Part shown: one piece after another, positions 1 to 7,027 of the stretch
How positions within the stretch are numbered: the first letter of the stretch is position 1
Layout of the letters: every line of letters starts with the position of its first letter
Source: DAOPZC01 sp035353175
GTDB lineage: Bacteria; Verrucomicrobiota; Kiritimatiellia; RFP12; UBA1067
DNA length: 16,304 nucleotides
Assembly: GCA_035353175.1 (NCBI GenBank)
Contig: DAOPZC010000083.1
Coordinates: 1-16,304, forward strand
Reading direction: 5' to 3'
The notes under the pieces: generated by a model
What the model was told of the DNA's origin: nothing
The model's input: only the letters and a program-made list of their open reading frames with translations
Database searches by the model: none
Program-made: the position numbers and the translations under genes

Positions 1-76
1 AACCATGTGTCGCTTGTGCAACTCAGATCGTAGGAGTCAAGTGCCCAAGCATCTTATTAAATTAACACTCAGGCCG

Positions 77-92
77 CGGGCTGTCGAGCCCG
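77..92. other. GC-rich hairpin (6-bp stem, GTCG loop)
   Basis: CGGGCT at 77-82 pairs perfectly with AGCCCG at 87-92 across a 4-nt loop. Read on the minus strand, the stem is followed about 10 nt later by the AT-rich run GTTAATTTAATAAG. It could therefore be a weak terminator for leftward transcription. It lies about 365 nt past the nearest stop codon and has no immediate U-tract, so that role is uncertain. Confidence 0.3.
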
Positions 93-280
93 AGTCCGGC
101 GTGTACGCGCCTCCCGCGCTCCTCACCATTTATGACACCGGAACTGAAAAGTCGCGGGGCGCGTGCTGCCCCCCACTTCCGTCCCCCTCCCGCTTATCCC
201 GCTTCCCCACCCGGTGCGGCCGCTCCCATTCGCGAGGATTCGCGAAAAAACAATACGTCTGTTAAGCGCAGAGCCGCGGG

Positions 281-344
281 CAACCGCGAATGAGGCGAAT
301 CGGGCGAATGTGAAAATTGTCGGAAACGACTTTGTGAAAAGTCG
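281..344 (-). repeat. Dispersed intergenic repeat, copy 1
   Basis: This 64-bp segment aligns without gaps to 6912-6975, with 50 of 64 positions identical by hand count. On the minus strand it begins with an imperfect palindrome (327-344, plus-strand CGACTTTGTGAAAAGTCG). It then passes through a variable middle into iterated ATTCG units about 9 nt apart, ending ATTCGCGGTTG. Such ATTCG-type iterations are a familiar kind of intergenic repeat in PVC and some other genomes; that comparison is from memory. It lies outside any gene, about 110 nt beyond the end of the leftmost gene. Confidence 0.75.
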
Positions 345-456
345 AACGACGAACCCTGCCACCCTCCCGATACCGCCTTGAGCGGCTCCGCGGGTAGCGG
401 TGAATGGAACAATAGAAGCTTCAAGGATAATCGCGCTCCGGCCGGGTGCGGGCACA

Positions 457-2814
457 TTACGGCATGCGCACCTTCAGGCGGTAGAACTGGCGCGTGTCAG
501 CGTCGGGAAGATTCGTTACGGACAGCGTCTCCGTGATCGACATGAGATTGGTCTTGCCAGGCACAGGCAACCAGGCATGATCCGACAGGGTGGAGGCGAA
601 CTGTACGTCATATACGCGGTCCGTGGCGCATGGCCACGTCAGTATCCATCCGGCGGCTGACGGGGCGATGCCGATCAGGCGCAGGACGGAGAGCCCGTTG
701 GTCGGATCGGTGTTCATGACATATTCGTCGCCGGTCGTCGCACCGTCATGGTCTGGATCGTCATTGACTGCCGTCTCGAAGTTGTTATTAATGAAGCCAT
801 GTTGCGCCAACCACCATTCCGGTGTTGGCCGGCTGGTGGTCCGGTTTTCCGCAAAGTGCGCGGTCACGGACTTGGGCGTGTTCATCAGCAGGTTGAGTGG
901 GTTTGCGCTTCCCGCAGCGTCGCCGGACCAGTTAGAGAAGTGATAGTACGAGTCCCCGATCGCCGTTATCTGTGTTGTGGCATCGGCCTTGCACCAGCCG
1001 CCGTTGGCGTTGATCGAGCCGTTCGGCCCGGCGACGGGCTCCAGCCAGTAGTTCGTAGTCCATAGCCACGTCAGGACGGTGCTGTTGGTTACGGTCATGA
1101 CGACCTGTGTGCCCGATCCGGAAGCTGAAGCGTGGCTGCTCATGACCCAGCCCGCGCAGACATACTGCGTGGCGCCACGCGTATCCGGTGTGCTGACCGT
1201 GTTGGTCAGGACCGTTCCTCCCCAGTAGGTATGCTCGCCTGCCGCAGGACAAGCGGTTCCGTAGGGAGAAACGACCGTTAACGAGTAGAGATCACTCACC
1301 CGGAATGCATTGGACACAGGCGGGGCGGCATCGTACATCGCGTTGCCCGCCTGCGACGCCAGAATGCTGACGGCACCAGCTCCGGTGAAAGCGAGGTTGG
1401 TGACGTCGGCGATGACCGCCGGGCCCGAAGCCACCTCGAACGCAACCGGCAGTCTGCTCGACACCGTTGCCGCGAGCGTTACCGTGCTGGTTACGCATTG
1501 GTTGCCGATGGCGGGGAAATCAATGGTCTGGCCCGCCTTGGTGACGGTGATCGAGTTCGTGACAGGCGAGGCCAAGTCCCAGAATGGGTCGCCGAGTTGC
1601 CAGGCCACCACCCTAACCACGCCGGCGGCGGTGAAGGCCAGATTGGAGCCTTCTGAGAGCGTGCCGGGGCCGGAATACAAGGAGTAGATAAGTGGTAGGC
1701 CCGAACTGGATGTTCCTGCAAGATGCACGATATTCGTCGTGATCTGGGGTCCCGGATTTGGGAAAGTAATGGTTTGGGGACGCCGAGTTACGTTGAATGT
1801 GATGGGAATTCGAAGCGGACTGTTGGCTGCGCCCGGGATGGTGATGATGTTCGTGGCGCAATACGAACCCAGGTCCAGGCCGGACTTCGCCACGGCGGCG
1901 GTATAGACCTGACTCTTCATCCGCGCGACGGTTCCAGTAGACGGACCCGACACGGTCAGCCAGTTGGTGGGCCCTGATCCGAAGGTCAGGCGATTCGAGA
2001 AGCTAAGCCCGCTGCAACCGATATTTTGGAGCGAGAATGTCTGGTCCGGAGGATTCGTCCCATCGTTGTAGGCGACAAACGTCAGCGATGTTGGACTTGT
2101 GATCGGCTGTGGCGGCGCGGTCAGGTCCGAGGAGATGACATCCAGTTCGATGGCCGCGCCGTTCCATGTGTTATCCCATTCGTATTCCTGAAACGCGATC
2201 CAGATAGGCGTCCCCGGCGGGATGCCATAGTCGCCCAGTTTGATCGTGCGATTGGACCAGGGGCCGAATTGGCTCCCACCGCTGCTTCTCGCCCAGACGT
2301 TGGTATGAGCGACGATGGTAAAGTTCGCCGGGGCCGGGCCGGTGGTGGAGATGCGAACGTTCACCGTGTCCGGGAAATTGGTGAAAGAGAAACGGAGCCA
2401 GTAGGACACCGTCGAGGTGGCGGTCAGGCCACTCAGTTTGGGGGAAATCAGCCATTGGTCGTTGTGATAACCTTCCGAGGCACCGCCGCCTGTTGTCCAG
2501 CTGCAATAGGCGTTGTGAGAGCCCGCCTCAGGTGTCGGCGGGACGGAGCTCGTGCCGCTCGCCCAGCCGGGAAGCGGCATAACGCCTATCGGGAGCCGAT
2601 ACCACCCCGACCCGCCCAAAAGATTTGTCTTGGTCCATCCGGGTGGCGGAACCGAGTACTCGAAAGACTCCAGCATCTCGGCAGACGCTGAGGCGGCAAG
2701 AAACAGCAGCGCAGCGAGCTGCGAGACGCACCCGTATGGGCCCTGGAATGGGGCTATGTGAAGGGGCCAGAGAAAAGTTGTCCTGCAAACGACACCGGTT
2801 CGTAGATAGTGCAT
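457..2814 (-). CDS. Secreted modular protein: choice-of-anchor J, Ig-like, InlB-like repeats, Ca-binding linker
   Basis: A 785-residue extracellular protein, probably an adhesin or polymer-binding protein rather than an enzyme. A long basic N-region is followed by a hydrophobic signal core (QLAALLFLAASASA, about 32-45). Residues 46-233 resemble a choice-of-anchor J (cleaved-adhesin, jelly-roll) domain (FEYSVPPPGW...; NDQWLISPKL). Residues about 250-345 look BACON/Ig-like. Two tandem Ig-like repeats of about 80 residues follow (345-505), each with 'QTI.FP ... SS.LP ... NLAFT.AG'. InlB-like units come next (510-650; YHFSNWSGDAAGS ... KSVTAHFAE). The C-terminus has TPEWWLAQHGF, a Ca-binding DDPDHDGATTGDEY linker and a terminal FYRLKV, typical of Kiritimatiellota secreted proteins. 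I prefer the ATG at 2814: GGAGG lies 8 nt upstream, and the longer start at 2871 falls inside the predicted promoter. No catalytic residues were recognised. Confidence 0.85.
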   Translation of the reverse strand: MHYLRTGVVCRTTFLWPLHIAPFQGPYGCVSQLAALLFLAASASAEMLESFEYSVPPPGWTKTNLLGGSGWYRLPIGVMPLPGWASGTSSVPPTPEAGSHNAYCSWTTGGGASEGYHNDQWLISPKLSGLTATSTVSYWLRFSFTNFPDTVNVRISTTGPAPANFTIVAHTNVWARSSGGSQFGPWSNRTIKLGDYGIPPGTPIWIAFQEYEWDNTWNGAAIELDVISSDLTAPPQPITSPTSLTFVAYNDGTNPPDQTFSLQNIGCSGLSFSNRLTFGSGPTNWLTVSGPSTGTVARMKSQVYTAAVAKSGLDLGSYCATNIITIPGAANSPLRIPITFNVTRRPQTITFPNPGPQITTNIVHLAGTSSSGLPLIYSLYSGPGTLSEGSNLAFTAAGVVRVVAWQLGDPFWDLASPVTNSITVTKAGQTIDFPAIGNQCVTSTVTLAATVSSRLPVAFEVASGPAVIADVTNLAFTGAGAVSILASQAGNAMYDAAPPVSNAFRVSDLYSLTVVSPYGTACPAAGEHTYWGGTVLTNTVSTPDTRGATQYVCAGWVMSSHASASGSGTQVVMTVTNSTVLTWLWTTNYWLEPVAGPNGSINANGGWCKADATTQITAIGDSYYHFSNWSGDAAGSANPLNLLMNTPKSVTAHFAENRTTSRPTPEWWLAQHGFINNNFETAVNDDPDHDGATTGDEYVMNTDPTNGLSVLRLIGIAPSAAGWILTWPCATDRVYDVQFASTLSDHAWLPVPGKTNLMSITETLSVTNLPDADTRQFYRLKVRMP

Positions 2815-2842
2815 GCGATGCCCCTCCAATAAAATGTATGTG

Positions 2843-2871
2843 ATGATATTCCAGAGATGCTTCATGGGCAA
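2843..2871 (-). promoter_or_regulatory. Sigma70-like promoter for the modular secreted protein gene
   Basis: On the minus strand TTGCCC (2871-2866) is separated by exactly 17 nt from TATCAT (2848-2843), which matches 5 of 6 positions of TATAAT. Transcription would start near 2836, giving a leader of about 22 nt that contains the GGAGG ribosome-binding site. This implies separate expression of the gene in addition to any read-through from the GH28 gene. Confidence 0.45.
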
Positions 2872-2905
2872 GAACTTTCAGCGTCCGATTGCAATGCCTC
2901 GCGTT

Positions 2906-2935
2906 GCCTCAAAATAACTGCACCGAAAATGAGGC
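2906..2935. other. Inverted repeat after the GH28-like gene
   Basis: GCCTCA at 2906-2911 and TGAGGC at 2930-2935 are perfect inverted arms around an 18-nt AT-rich loop, starting about 35 nt past the GH28 stop codon. There is no U-tract after the stem on the minus strand, so it is at best an mRNA 3'-end structure rather than a classical terminator. Confidence 0.25.
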
Positions 2936-2969
2936 GATGCGCTGTCAGCGCGGGCCATCCGCCGAACGC

Positions 2970-4244
2970 TCAATCTGATGTGATGGGCCCCAGAAAACTT
3001 CCCTGAAATGCCTTTGTGTGCAGCATTTTCCCGCCCGTGAAACGTTCGCGCGCCGCCGCGCCATGCAAGCTGGAACCTGGCAAGATGTCATCCCCGACAG
3101 TCTTCCAGGCGCAACCCAGAAACGTGAAGCGCTCAAATGGACGCGTCGGCGTCCCTTCAAAATAGGGATTCTCAAGCCCATACCCGCGAACATTCTCAAA
3201 CAGGATGTCTCTGATACCGTCGAACAAAGAGTTGGGATCGTCCCACGTTCGGCAGTAGAGCGGATGGGCATAGATGCCATCCAGCGTTATGTCTCTGAAA
3301 ATTAAATTTTCAATACGCGTCGCTTCGCGGCCGTAGTCAGAGGGTATCCACCGCTTCGGCGGCAGAACAATACCGACGCCGAAGGTGGAGTCACGGATCC
3401 GTAAGTCCTCGAACACGCATTCACGAATCGTTCCGTCGTTACACCAGCCAATGCGTACGCCACACGACCAACTGCGGAGATTGCAGTTCGTCACAGTTAC
3501 GCGTTCGCATACACGATTCTCACGGAGTGAACGGCTGTTCGCCCGTACAACGATTGCATCGTCACCCGTCGTAATGTCGCAATTGCGAATGAGCACATCA
3601 CGGGAACAATTGACGTGGATGCCATCGTTGTTCGCGCAATTGACGTCCGCGTCGACCTTGACACCGTCAAAGACCGCATGGTCACAATCATGCAGCCAAA
3701 CGGCCCATCCACCCGGAAGTCCAGTAAAGGTTACTCCCTCCACGAGCACGTTGCTACATCCTGCCAAGAGCATCATCCGCGGAGGGGACTCTTCCGTGCC
3801 GCCCCTTCGCACATACTTGAATCCCCAGGCAAGTTGTGCGGGTGTTGCATTTGTGAGAAAACACGCACCGTTGCCATCGAGAGTCCCTTTGCCCGTGATG
3901 GCGATGTTTGTCGCCTCGTCAGCCCAGATCAACGAAGAGGCACGGCCTCGCGGACATTTCGTTGAGTCCGCATGACGGAGTTTATGATCGGGATAGTCTT
4001 TCCAGTCACCAGATCCGAGCAGGCGGGCGCCTTCGGCCAAACACAACTCAACGCCACTCTTCAGTTCGATCGGACGAATCCAATGTATGCCAGCCGGAAT
4101 TTCTACTTTCCCGCCGCCCGCCGCACTCACTGCGTCAATTTGAGACTGAAGCTTGGCCGTCTCATCCAACGGCTCAGCAAAAATCGCAGAAAGCATGAAC
4201 GGCAGCCACACCTTCATGATCGACAGTGTCGGCGAGAAAATCAT
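2970..4244 (-). CDS. Secreted GH28-like parallel beta-helix protein with altered catalytic motifs
   Basis: A 424-residue protein with a signal peptide (KVWLPFMLSAIFA, about 11-23) and the fold signature of glycoside hydrolase family 28 (polygalacturonases and relatives). Features seen are the N-terminal 'LQSQIDAVSAAGGGKVEIPAG' type motif, 'ITGKGTLDGNG' (117-126), NNDGIHVN (205-212) and GDDAIVV (227-233). NDG (D207) and GDD (D228/D229) correspond to the three conserved carboxylates. The usual GHG is SCG here (260-262), and the RIK motif seems replaced by GVGIV (289-293). The fold is clear, but classical polygalacturonase activity is doubtful; another uronic-acid or sugar specificity is possible. 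The start at 4244 is supported by AGGTGA 4 nt upstream. GC content is visibly lower than in the DUF4838 gene upstream. The 127-nt gap before it holds a palindrome and a GC-rich hairpin. Confidence 0.85.
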   Translation of the reverse strand: MIFSPTLSIMKVWLPFMLSAIFAEPLDETAKLQSQIDAVSAAGGGKVEIPAGIHWIRPIELKSGVELCLAEGARLLGSGDWKDYPDHKLRHADSTKCPRGRASSLIWADEATNIAITGKGTLDGNGACFLTNATPAQLAWGFKYVRRGGTEESPPRMMLLAGCSNVLVEGVTFTGLPGGWAVWLHDCDHAVFDGVKVDADVNCANNDGIHVNCSRDVLIRNCDITTGDDAIVVRANSRSLRENRVCERVTVTNCNLRSWSCGVRIGWCNDGTIRECVFEDLRIRDSTFGVGIVLPPKRWIPSDYGREATRIENLIFRDITLDGIYAHPLYCRTWDDPNSLFDGIRDILFENVRGYGLENPYFEGTPTRPFERFTFLGCAWKTVGDDILPGSSLHGAAARERFTGGKMLHTKAFQGSFLGPITSD

Positions 4245-4278
4245 GCACTCACCTGAAGATAATCAACGTCCTGTTTTG

Positions 4279-4291
4279 GTTCACCGTGAAC
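4279..4291. promoter_or_regulatory. Perfect palindrome, candidate operator upstream of the GH28-like gene
   Basis: GTTCACCGTGAAC has perfect 6-bp arms around one central base, and ends 35 nt upstream of the GH28 start codon. The size, symmetry and position fit an operator for a dimeric regulator. No regulator gene is present in this window to pair it with, and a site of this size could occur by chance. Confidence 0.3.
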
Positions 4292-4322
4292 TGGACAAGC
4301 GCCCTGTTCTGTAAAGTGACGC

Positions 4323-4366
4323 GGGGCACATCCCCAGCCTCAGCTTGCTTTGACTGTAATGTCCCC
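4323..4366. other. GC-rich hairpin with GGGGACATTACAG motif, possible REP-like remnant
   Basis: GGGGCACATCCCC (4323-4335) forms a 4-bp GC stem. Twenty bases further, TGTAATGTCCCC (4355-4366) repeats the 'cat/atg-CCCC' end. On the minus strand the block reads GGGGACATTACAG, then the hairpin, then GTCACTTTACAG. It begins only 5 nt past the DUF4838 stop codon. The pattern recalls short palindromic elements moved by REP-associated transposases, but no transposase is present and the comparison is from memory. Confidence 0.3.
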
Positions 4367-4371
4367 TCGCC

Positions 4372-6702
4372 TCATTTCCCGCTGGCTGGCTTGGCCGGCT
4401 CGACTTTCTCCAGCGCCACGCGCTCGATGAAAACACCGTTTTTCTCGCCCGCGCGGGCATGGGGAAAGGCCGGCCCCGTGAACTTGATTTTCGCCCAGAA
4501 GGTGTAGGCGTCACCGCCGGGCTCTTGCGGAAGCCCCAGCGGATATTGGACCACCCAGCTCCAGAAGAAATAGACATAGGCGGTGCACTCAGGCGCCGCC
4601 GAGAAGAGCTTATACCAGTGATAGCCCGCCCCGGGAACGTGCTCGGCAGCAATCTTCCCGCCGCCAAGCCCCTTCTTCCGCGCCACCGAGTAGAGCCCGC
4701 AGGGCATCGGCAGCGCGTATTTGCCCGCGTCCTCCGGCAGTGCCAGCCTCACCGCATAGCCGCCCTCCGCCTCGCCGTCCTCGACGACCTCCGCCGAGTC
4801 GTTCCAAATCGAAACCGTTCCGGACGCGTATTCGAGCACGCCCTTCTTGCCTTTGAACTTTTCCGACCGCGTCATCAACGGCGTCTTCGCGGTTGCCAGA
4901 TTCTCACGCAGCTTCTGTTCAGAGGTCTTGACCAGGCCGGACCCCGGCGCCAGCGCGGCGATCGCAGCCCGCCAGTTCTTCTCCATGCGCGCGACGCACG
5001 CCCGCAGCTCCTCTTCGGCCGCCTTCCTCGCCTGTCCGTCCGCCCCGTCCTCCGCCAGCTCGTCGCGAAAGAGGTTTTTGTTCAGACCGACGTACCGGTC
5101 GAGCGACAGCCGCGCCCGCCCCACGCGCGCCAGCCGCGCCGGGTCCTGGGCGACCGCCTGCTCCGCCTGATCCAGCAGGCTCTGGCAGCGGCGCACGGCC
5201 GGTCGCTTCAAGTAGCTGAAGTTCGCGACGCCCGCGAACCAGTCGATGTCCGCGCCGTTGTCGCGCGCCGCGTCACGGACCGCCTCGCGGTACGCGGTGA
5301 CGAGCGGTGCAGCAGCCCCGTAGTAGCGCGTCATGAACGTCTTGTGCAGCGCGTCGAAATCGGCCTGCGGGTTCTCCATGAACTTCGTCTCGAGCCAGCT
5401 CGTCAGCGTGTGCATGTCCGCGATGTCGACGTGCTCGTGCTCCGTGAAATACACGCTCACGCCGTTCTTCGCGAACGCGGCGAAATTGTATGGGAGCGTG
5501 TACTCGTGCGGAAAAGGCAGGCCCGTCGAAGCGCCGTAGGTGATGCTGTAGTCCCAGATGGCCAGGTTTTTCGTGATCGCGTGCCACTCCCGCATCCGCT
5601 CGGGAAAAGCGCGGTTACGCCCGGCCTCGTAATCGAACGCCTGATTGGTGTTCGTATCGCACAGGCGGATGAAGACGTTGTCCCGCGGGCGAACCGTTTT
5701 GGGCGGCTTGTGGGTGTGGAAATACGCCAGGGTGCTCACGTACAGGCCGGGCCGGAACTTCGCCAGCTCGTCGGCCATCCAGTTGACGAAGTGAATCAGC
5801 GGACCGGACTCGGACTCCTCCGCCTTTGCGACCGCCTGGCACGCCGCGCACTGGCACGGCTCGCGGCAGTCGTTGCAGCTGACGTCGTAGATCTGCGGCG
5901 GCGGCACCCCCGCCTTGCGGGCGCTCGCCTCGTCCCGCTCGATCGCGGCCTTCACTTCGGCCAGAAACGCCTTTCGCATCTCCTCGTTCGTCAGACACAG
6001 CTGCGATTTCAGCGGCTCGCCGACCCGCTTGCCTTCCGCGTTCAGCGAGAACCACTCGGGGTGCTGGTCGAAATACTTGGCCTTGGGGATGTAGAGGGCG
6101 AACGTGTGCACGAAGTGCGGACCGCCGAAATCGAGCATGCCGCCGTACGCCGCGCCGATCTTGTAATCGTCGCCGAACCGGTTCAAGCGGTTCCGTGCTG
6201 CCCAGCGCGCGGCGGCCTCGCGGTTCCACCCGCTGCCGAAATTCATGTCCCGCTGAAGGAAATAGGGCTTGCCCGACAGGTCGAGCTTCGGAAAGTCGCG
6301 TGCGGCAGCTGCCGGCACATCCTCCTCCTGCGCGCTCCACCAGCACACGCCGAGCACGTCTTCGAGGAAATGATAAGTCGCGAAGAGCGTGCCGCGCCGG
6401 CCCCCGCCCGCCAGCACCACATCCCCGCCCGACGAGCGAATCCGCCAAGCCTCTTCCGCAAGGTTGGTCACCAAGATTCCCGCCGCTCGCGCCTCCGGCG
6501 AATCGCCGATCAAGAAACGCACCGGCGTGCGGCCCTCGACGGAAAGCCTCCCGTCAACGGTCCGCTCCAAATAGTGCCGCAGCTCTAGCGCCGCGGTTTC
6601 TTCCGCCGGCGCCGGCTCTTTCGGCAACACGATCTCAAACGATGCGGCCGCAGCCGTCAGCCCCGCCACCGCGATCCCCAAGCCTGTCAGTCTCGCAAAC
6701 AT
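4372..6702 (-). CDS. Secreted DUF4838 domain protein with GH67-N-like N-terminus
   Basis: A 776-residue exported protein of the DUF4838 family, thought to be glycan-active but of uncertain reaction. After a signal peptide (FARLTGLGIAVAGLTAAAA), residues 21-135 look like the alpha-glucuronidase-type N-terminal domain (ETAALELRHYLERTV; a GTLFATYHFLEDVLGVCWW signature at 104-122). DUF4838 covers roughly 145-490: RDMNFGSGWN, HPEWFSLNAEGKR, a cysteine cluster C276/C279/C283/C285/C288 suited to metal binding or structure, and a TIM-barrel-like section with YFTEHEHVD near 418-426. The C-terminal part (490-776) is helical and then beta-rich, possibly carbohydrate-binding. The ATG at 6702 is preceded by AGGGGGG 4 nt upstream and leads directly into the signal peptide. 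The open frame runs on to 7158, but that extension overlaps the neighbouring gene and the repeat and is not protein-like. It is very GC-rich (44 of 60 at 5221-5280). Confidence 0.88.
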   Translation of the reverse strand: MFARLTGLGIAVAGLTAAAASFEIVLPKEPAPAEETAALELRHYLERTVDGRLSVEGRTPVRFLIGDSPEARAAGILVTNLAEEAWRIRSSGGDVVLAGGGRRGTLFATYHFLEDVLGVCWWSAQEEDVPAAAARDFPKLDLSGKPYFLQRDMNFGSGWNREAAARWAARNRLNRFGDDYKIGAAYGGMLDFGGPHFVHTFALYIPKAKYFDQHPEWFSLNAEGKRVGEPLKSQLCLTNEEMRKAFLAEVKAAIERDEASARKAGVPPPQIYDVSCNDCREPCQCAACQAVAKAEESESGPLIHFVNWMADELAKFRPGLYVSTLAYFHTHKPPKTVRPRDNVFIRLCDTNTNQAFDYEAGRNRAFPERMREWHAITKNLAIWDYSITYGASTGLPFPHEYTLPYNFAAFAKNGVSVYFTEHEHVDIADMHTLTSWLETKFMENPQADFDALHKTFMTRYYGAAAPLVTAYREAVRDAARDNGADIDWFAGVANFSYLKRPAVRRCQSLLDQAEQAVAQDPARLARVGRARLSLDRYVGLNKNLFRDELAEDGADGQARKAAEEELRACVARMEKNWRAAIAALAPGSGLVKTSEQKLRENLATAKTPLMTRSEKFKGKKGVLEYASGTVSIWNDSAEVVEDGEAEGGYAVRLALPEDAGKYALPMPCGLYSVARKKGLGGGKIAAEHVPGAGYHWYKLFSAAPECTAYVYFFWSWVVQYPLGLPQEPGGDAYTFWAKIKFTGPAFPHARAGEKNGVFIERVALEKVEPAKPASGK

Positions 6703-6769
6703 AAGCCCCCCTGTGATCTCTTTACCGCTCGGCCGCCTGTCTCTGGCGACTGACCACCATCCTGTCATC

Positions 6770-6797
6770 ACAATAGCACACGGCTCCTTTCCCTCAA
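6770..6797 (-). promoter_or_regulatory. Candidate promoter for the DUF4838 gene
   Basis: On the minus strand TTGAGG (6797-6792) is followed after 16 nt by TATTGT (6775-6770), with TG placed as in an extended -10 element. Transcription would begin near 6763, giving a leader of about 60 nt. The match is moderate, but it lies in the largest gap of the cluster, where a new transcription unit is plausible. Confidence 0.3.
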
Positions 6798-6911
6798 ACC
6801 AATATTCCAACAGGGGGTGACGCACAACGCGGTGTTCTCGTTCGCGAAGAGCCGCCGCAAGCGACGCTGTGCCCGTCTTTTTTCGAGGGACTCTCCCCCG
6901 ACATCCGCGAC

Positions 6912-6975
6912 CAACCGCGAATGAGACAAATCTGGCGAAACTCGATGCAGTCGGAAACGCCTTTGTACAAAGTCG
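6912..6975 (-). repeat. Dispersed intergenic repeat, copy 2
   Basis: Gapless partner of 281-344 (50 of 64 identical). The best-kept parts are CAACCGCGAATGAG (6912-6925) and GTCGGAAACG plus the palindrome at 6958-6975. This copy contains the perfect 12-bp palindrome CTTTGTACAAAG (6961-6972). Combining the two copies gives an 18-bp consensus palindrome, CGACTTTGTACAAAGTCG. It lies between the phosphoesterase and DUF4838 genes in the same orientation as copy 1. Confidence 0.75.
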
Positions 6976-7027
6976 CCCCCTCTCCACCGCGACTCCTCTC
7001 CACCGCACGTTCCAAGTGCTCTGCTTC

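Larger units (their letters stand above)
1..456. other. Intergenic region downstream of the leftmost gene, with one dispersed repeat
   Basis: This stretch follows the stop codon of the 785-aa secreted protein gene and reaches the window edge. Open frames here are short, overlap on both strands and lack protein-like content, so I call no gene. It holds a dispersed repeat copy (281-344), an ATTCGCGAGGATTCGCGAA stretch at about 228-246, and a perfect 6-bp hairpin at 77-92. The ten bases TGAAAAGTCG at 145-154 recur inside the repeat at 335-344, so a decayed partial copy may lie there too. Confidence 0.6.
6703..7027. other. 325-nt intergenic region with dispersed repeat and probable promoter
   Basis: The largest fully bounded gap between clear genes. 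Reading leftward, it contains repeat copy 2 (6912-6975), a stretch with CTTCGCGAACGAG near 6838-6850 echoing the ATTCGCGA sequence beside copy 1, a candidate promoter (6770-6797) and the GGGGGG-type ribosome-binding site of the DUF4838 gene. An open minus-strand frame crosses it in phase with DUF4838, but its composition is that of the repeat and it has no start signal, so I do not call a gene. Confidence 0.6.

Noticed and set aside
4459..6588. 709-codon open frame on the plus strand
   Set aside because: It lies exactly antisense to the DUF4838 gene, is extremely Arg/Leu/Val-rich with no domain signature, and is explained by high GC content and codon bias of the opposite strand.
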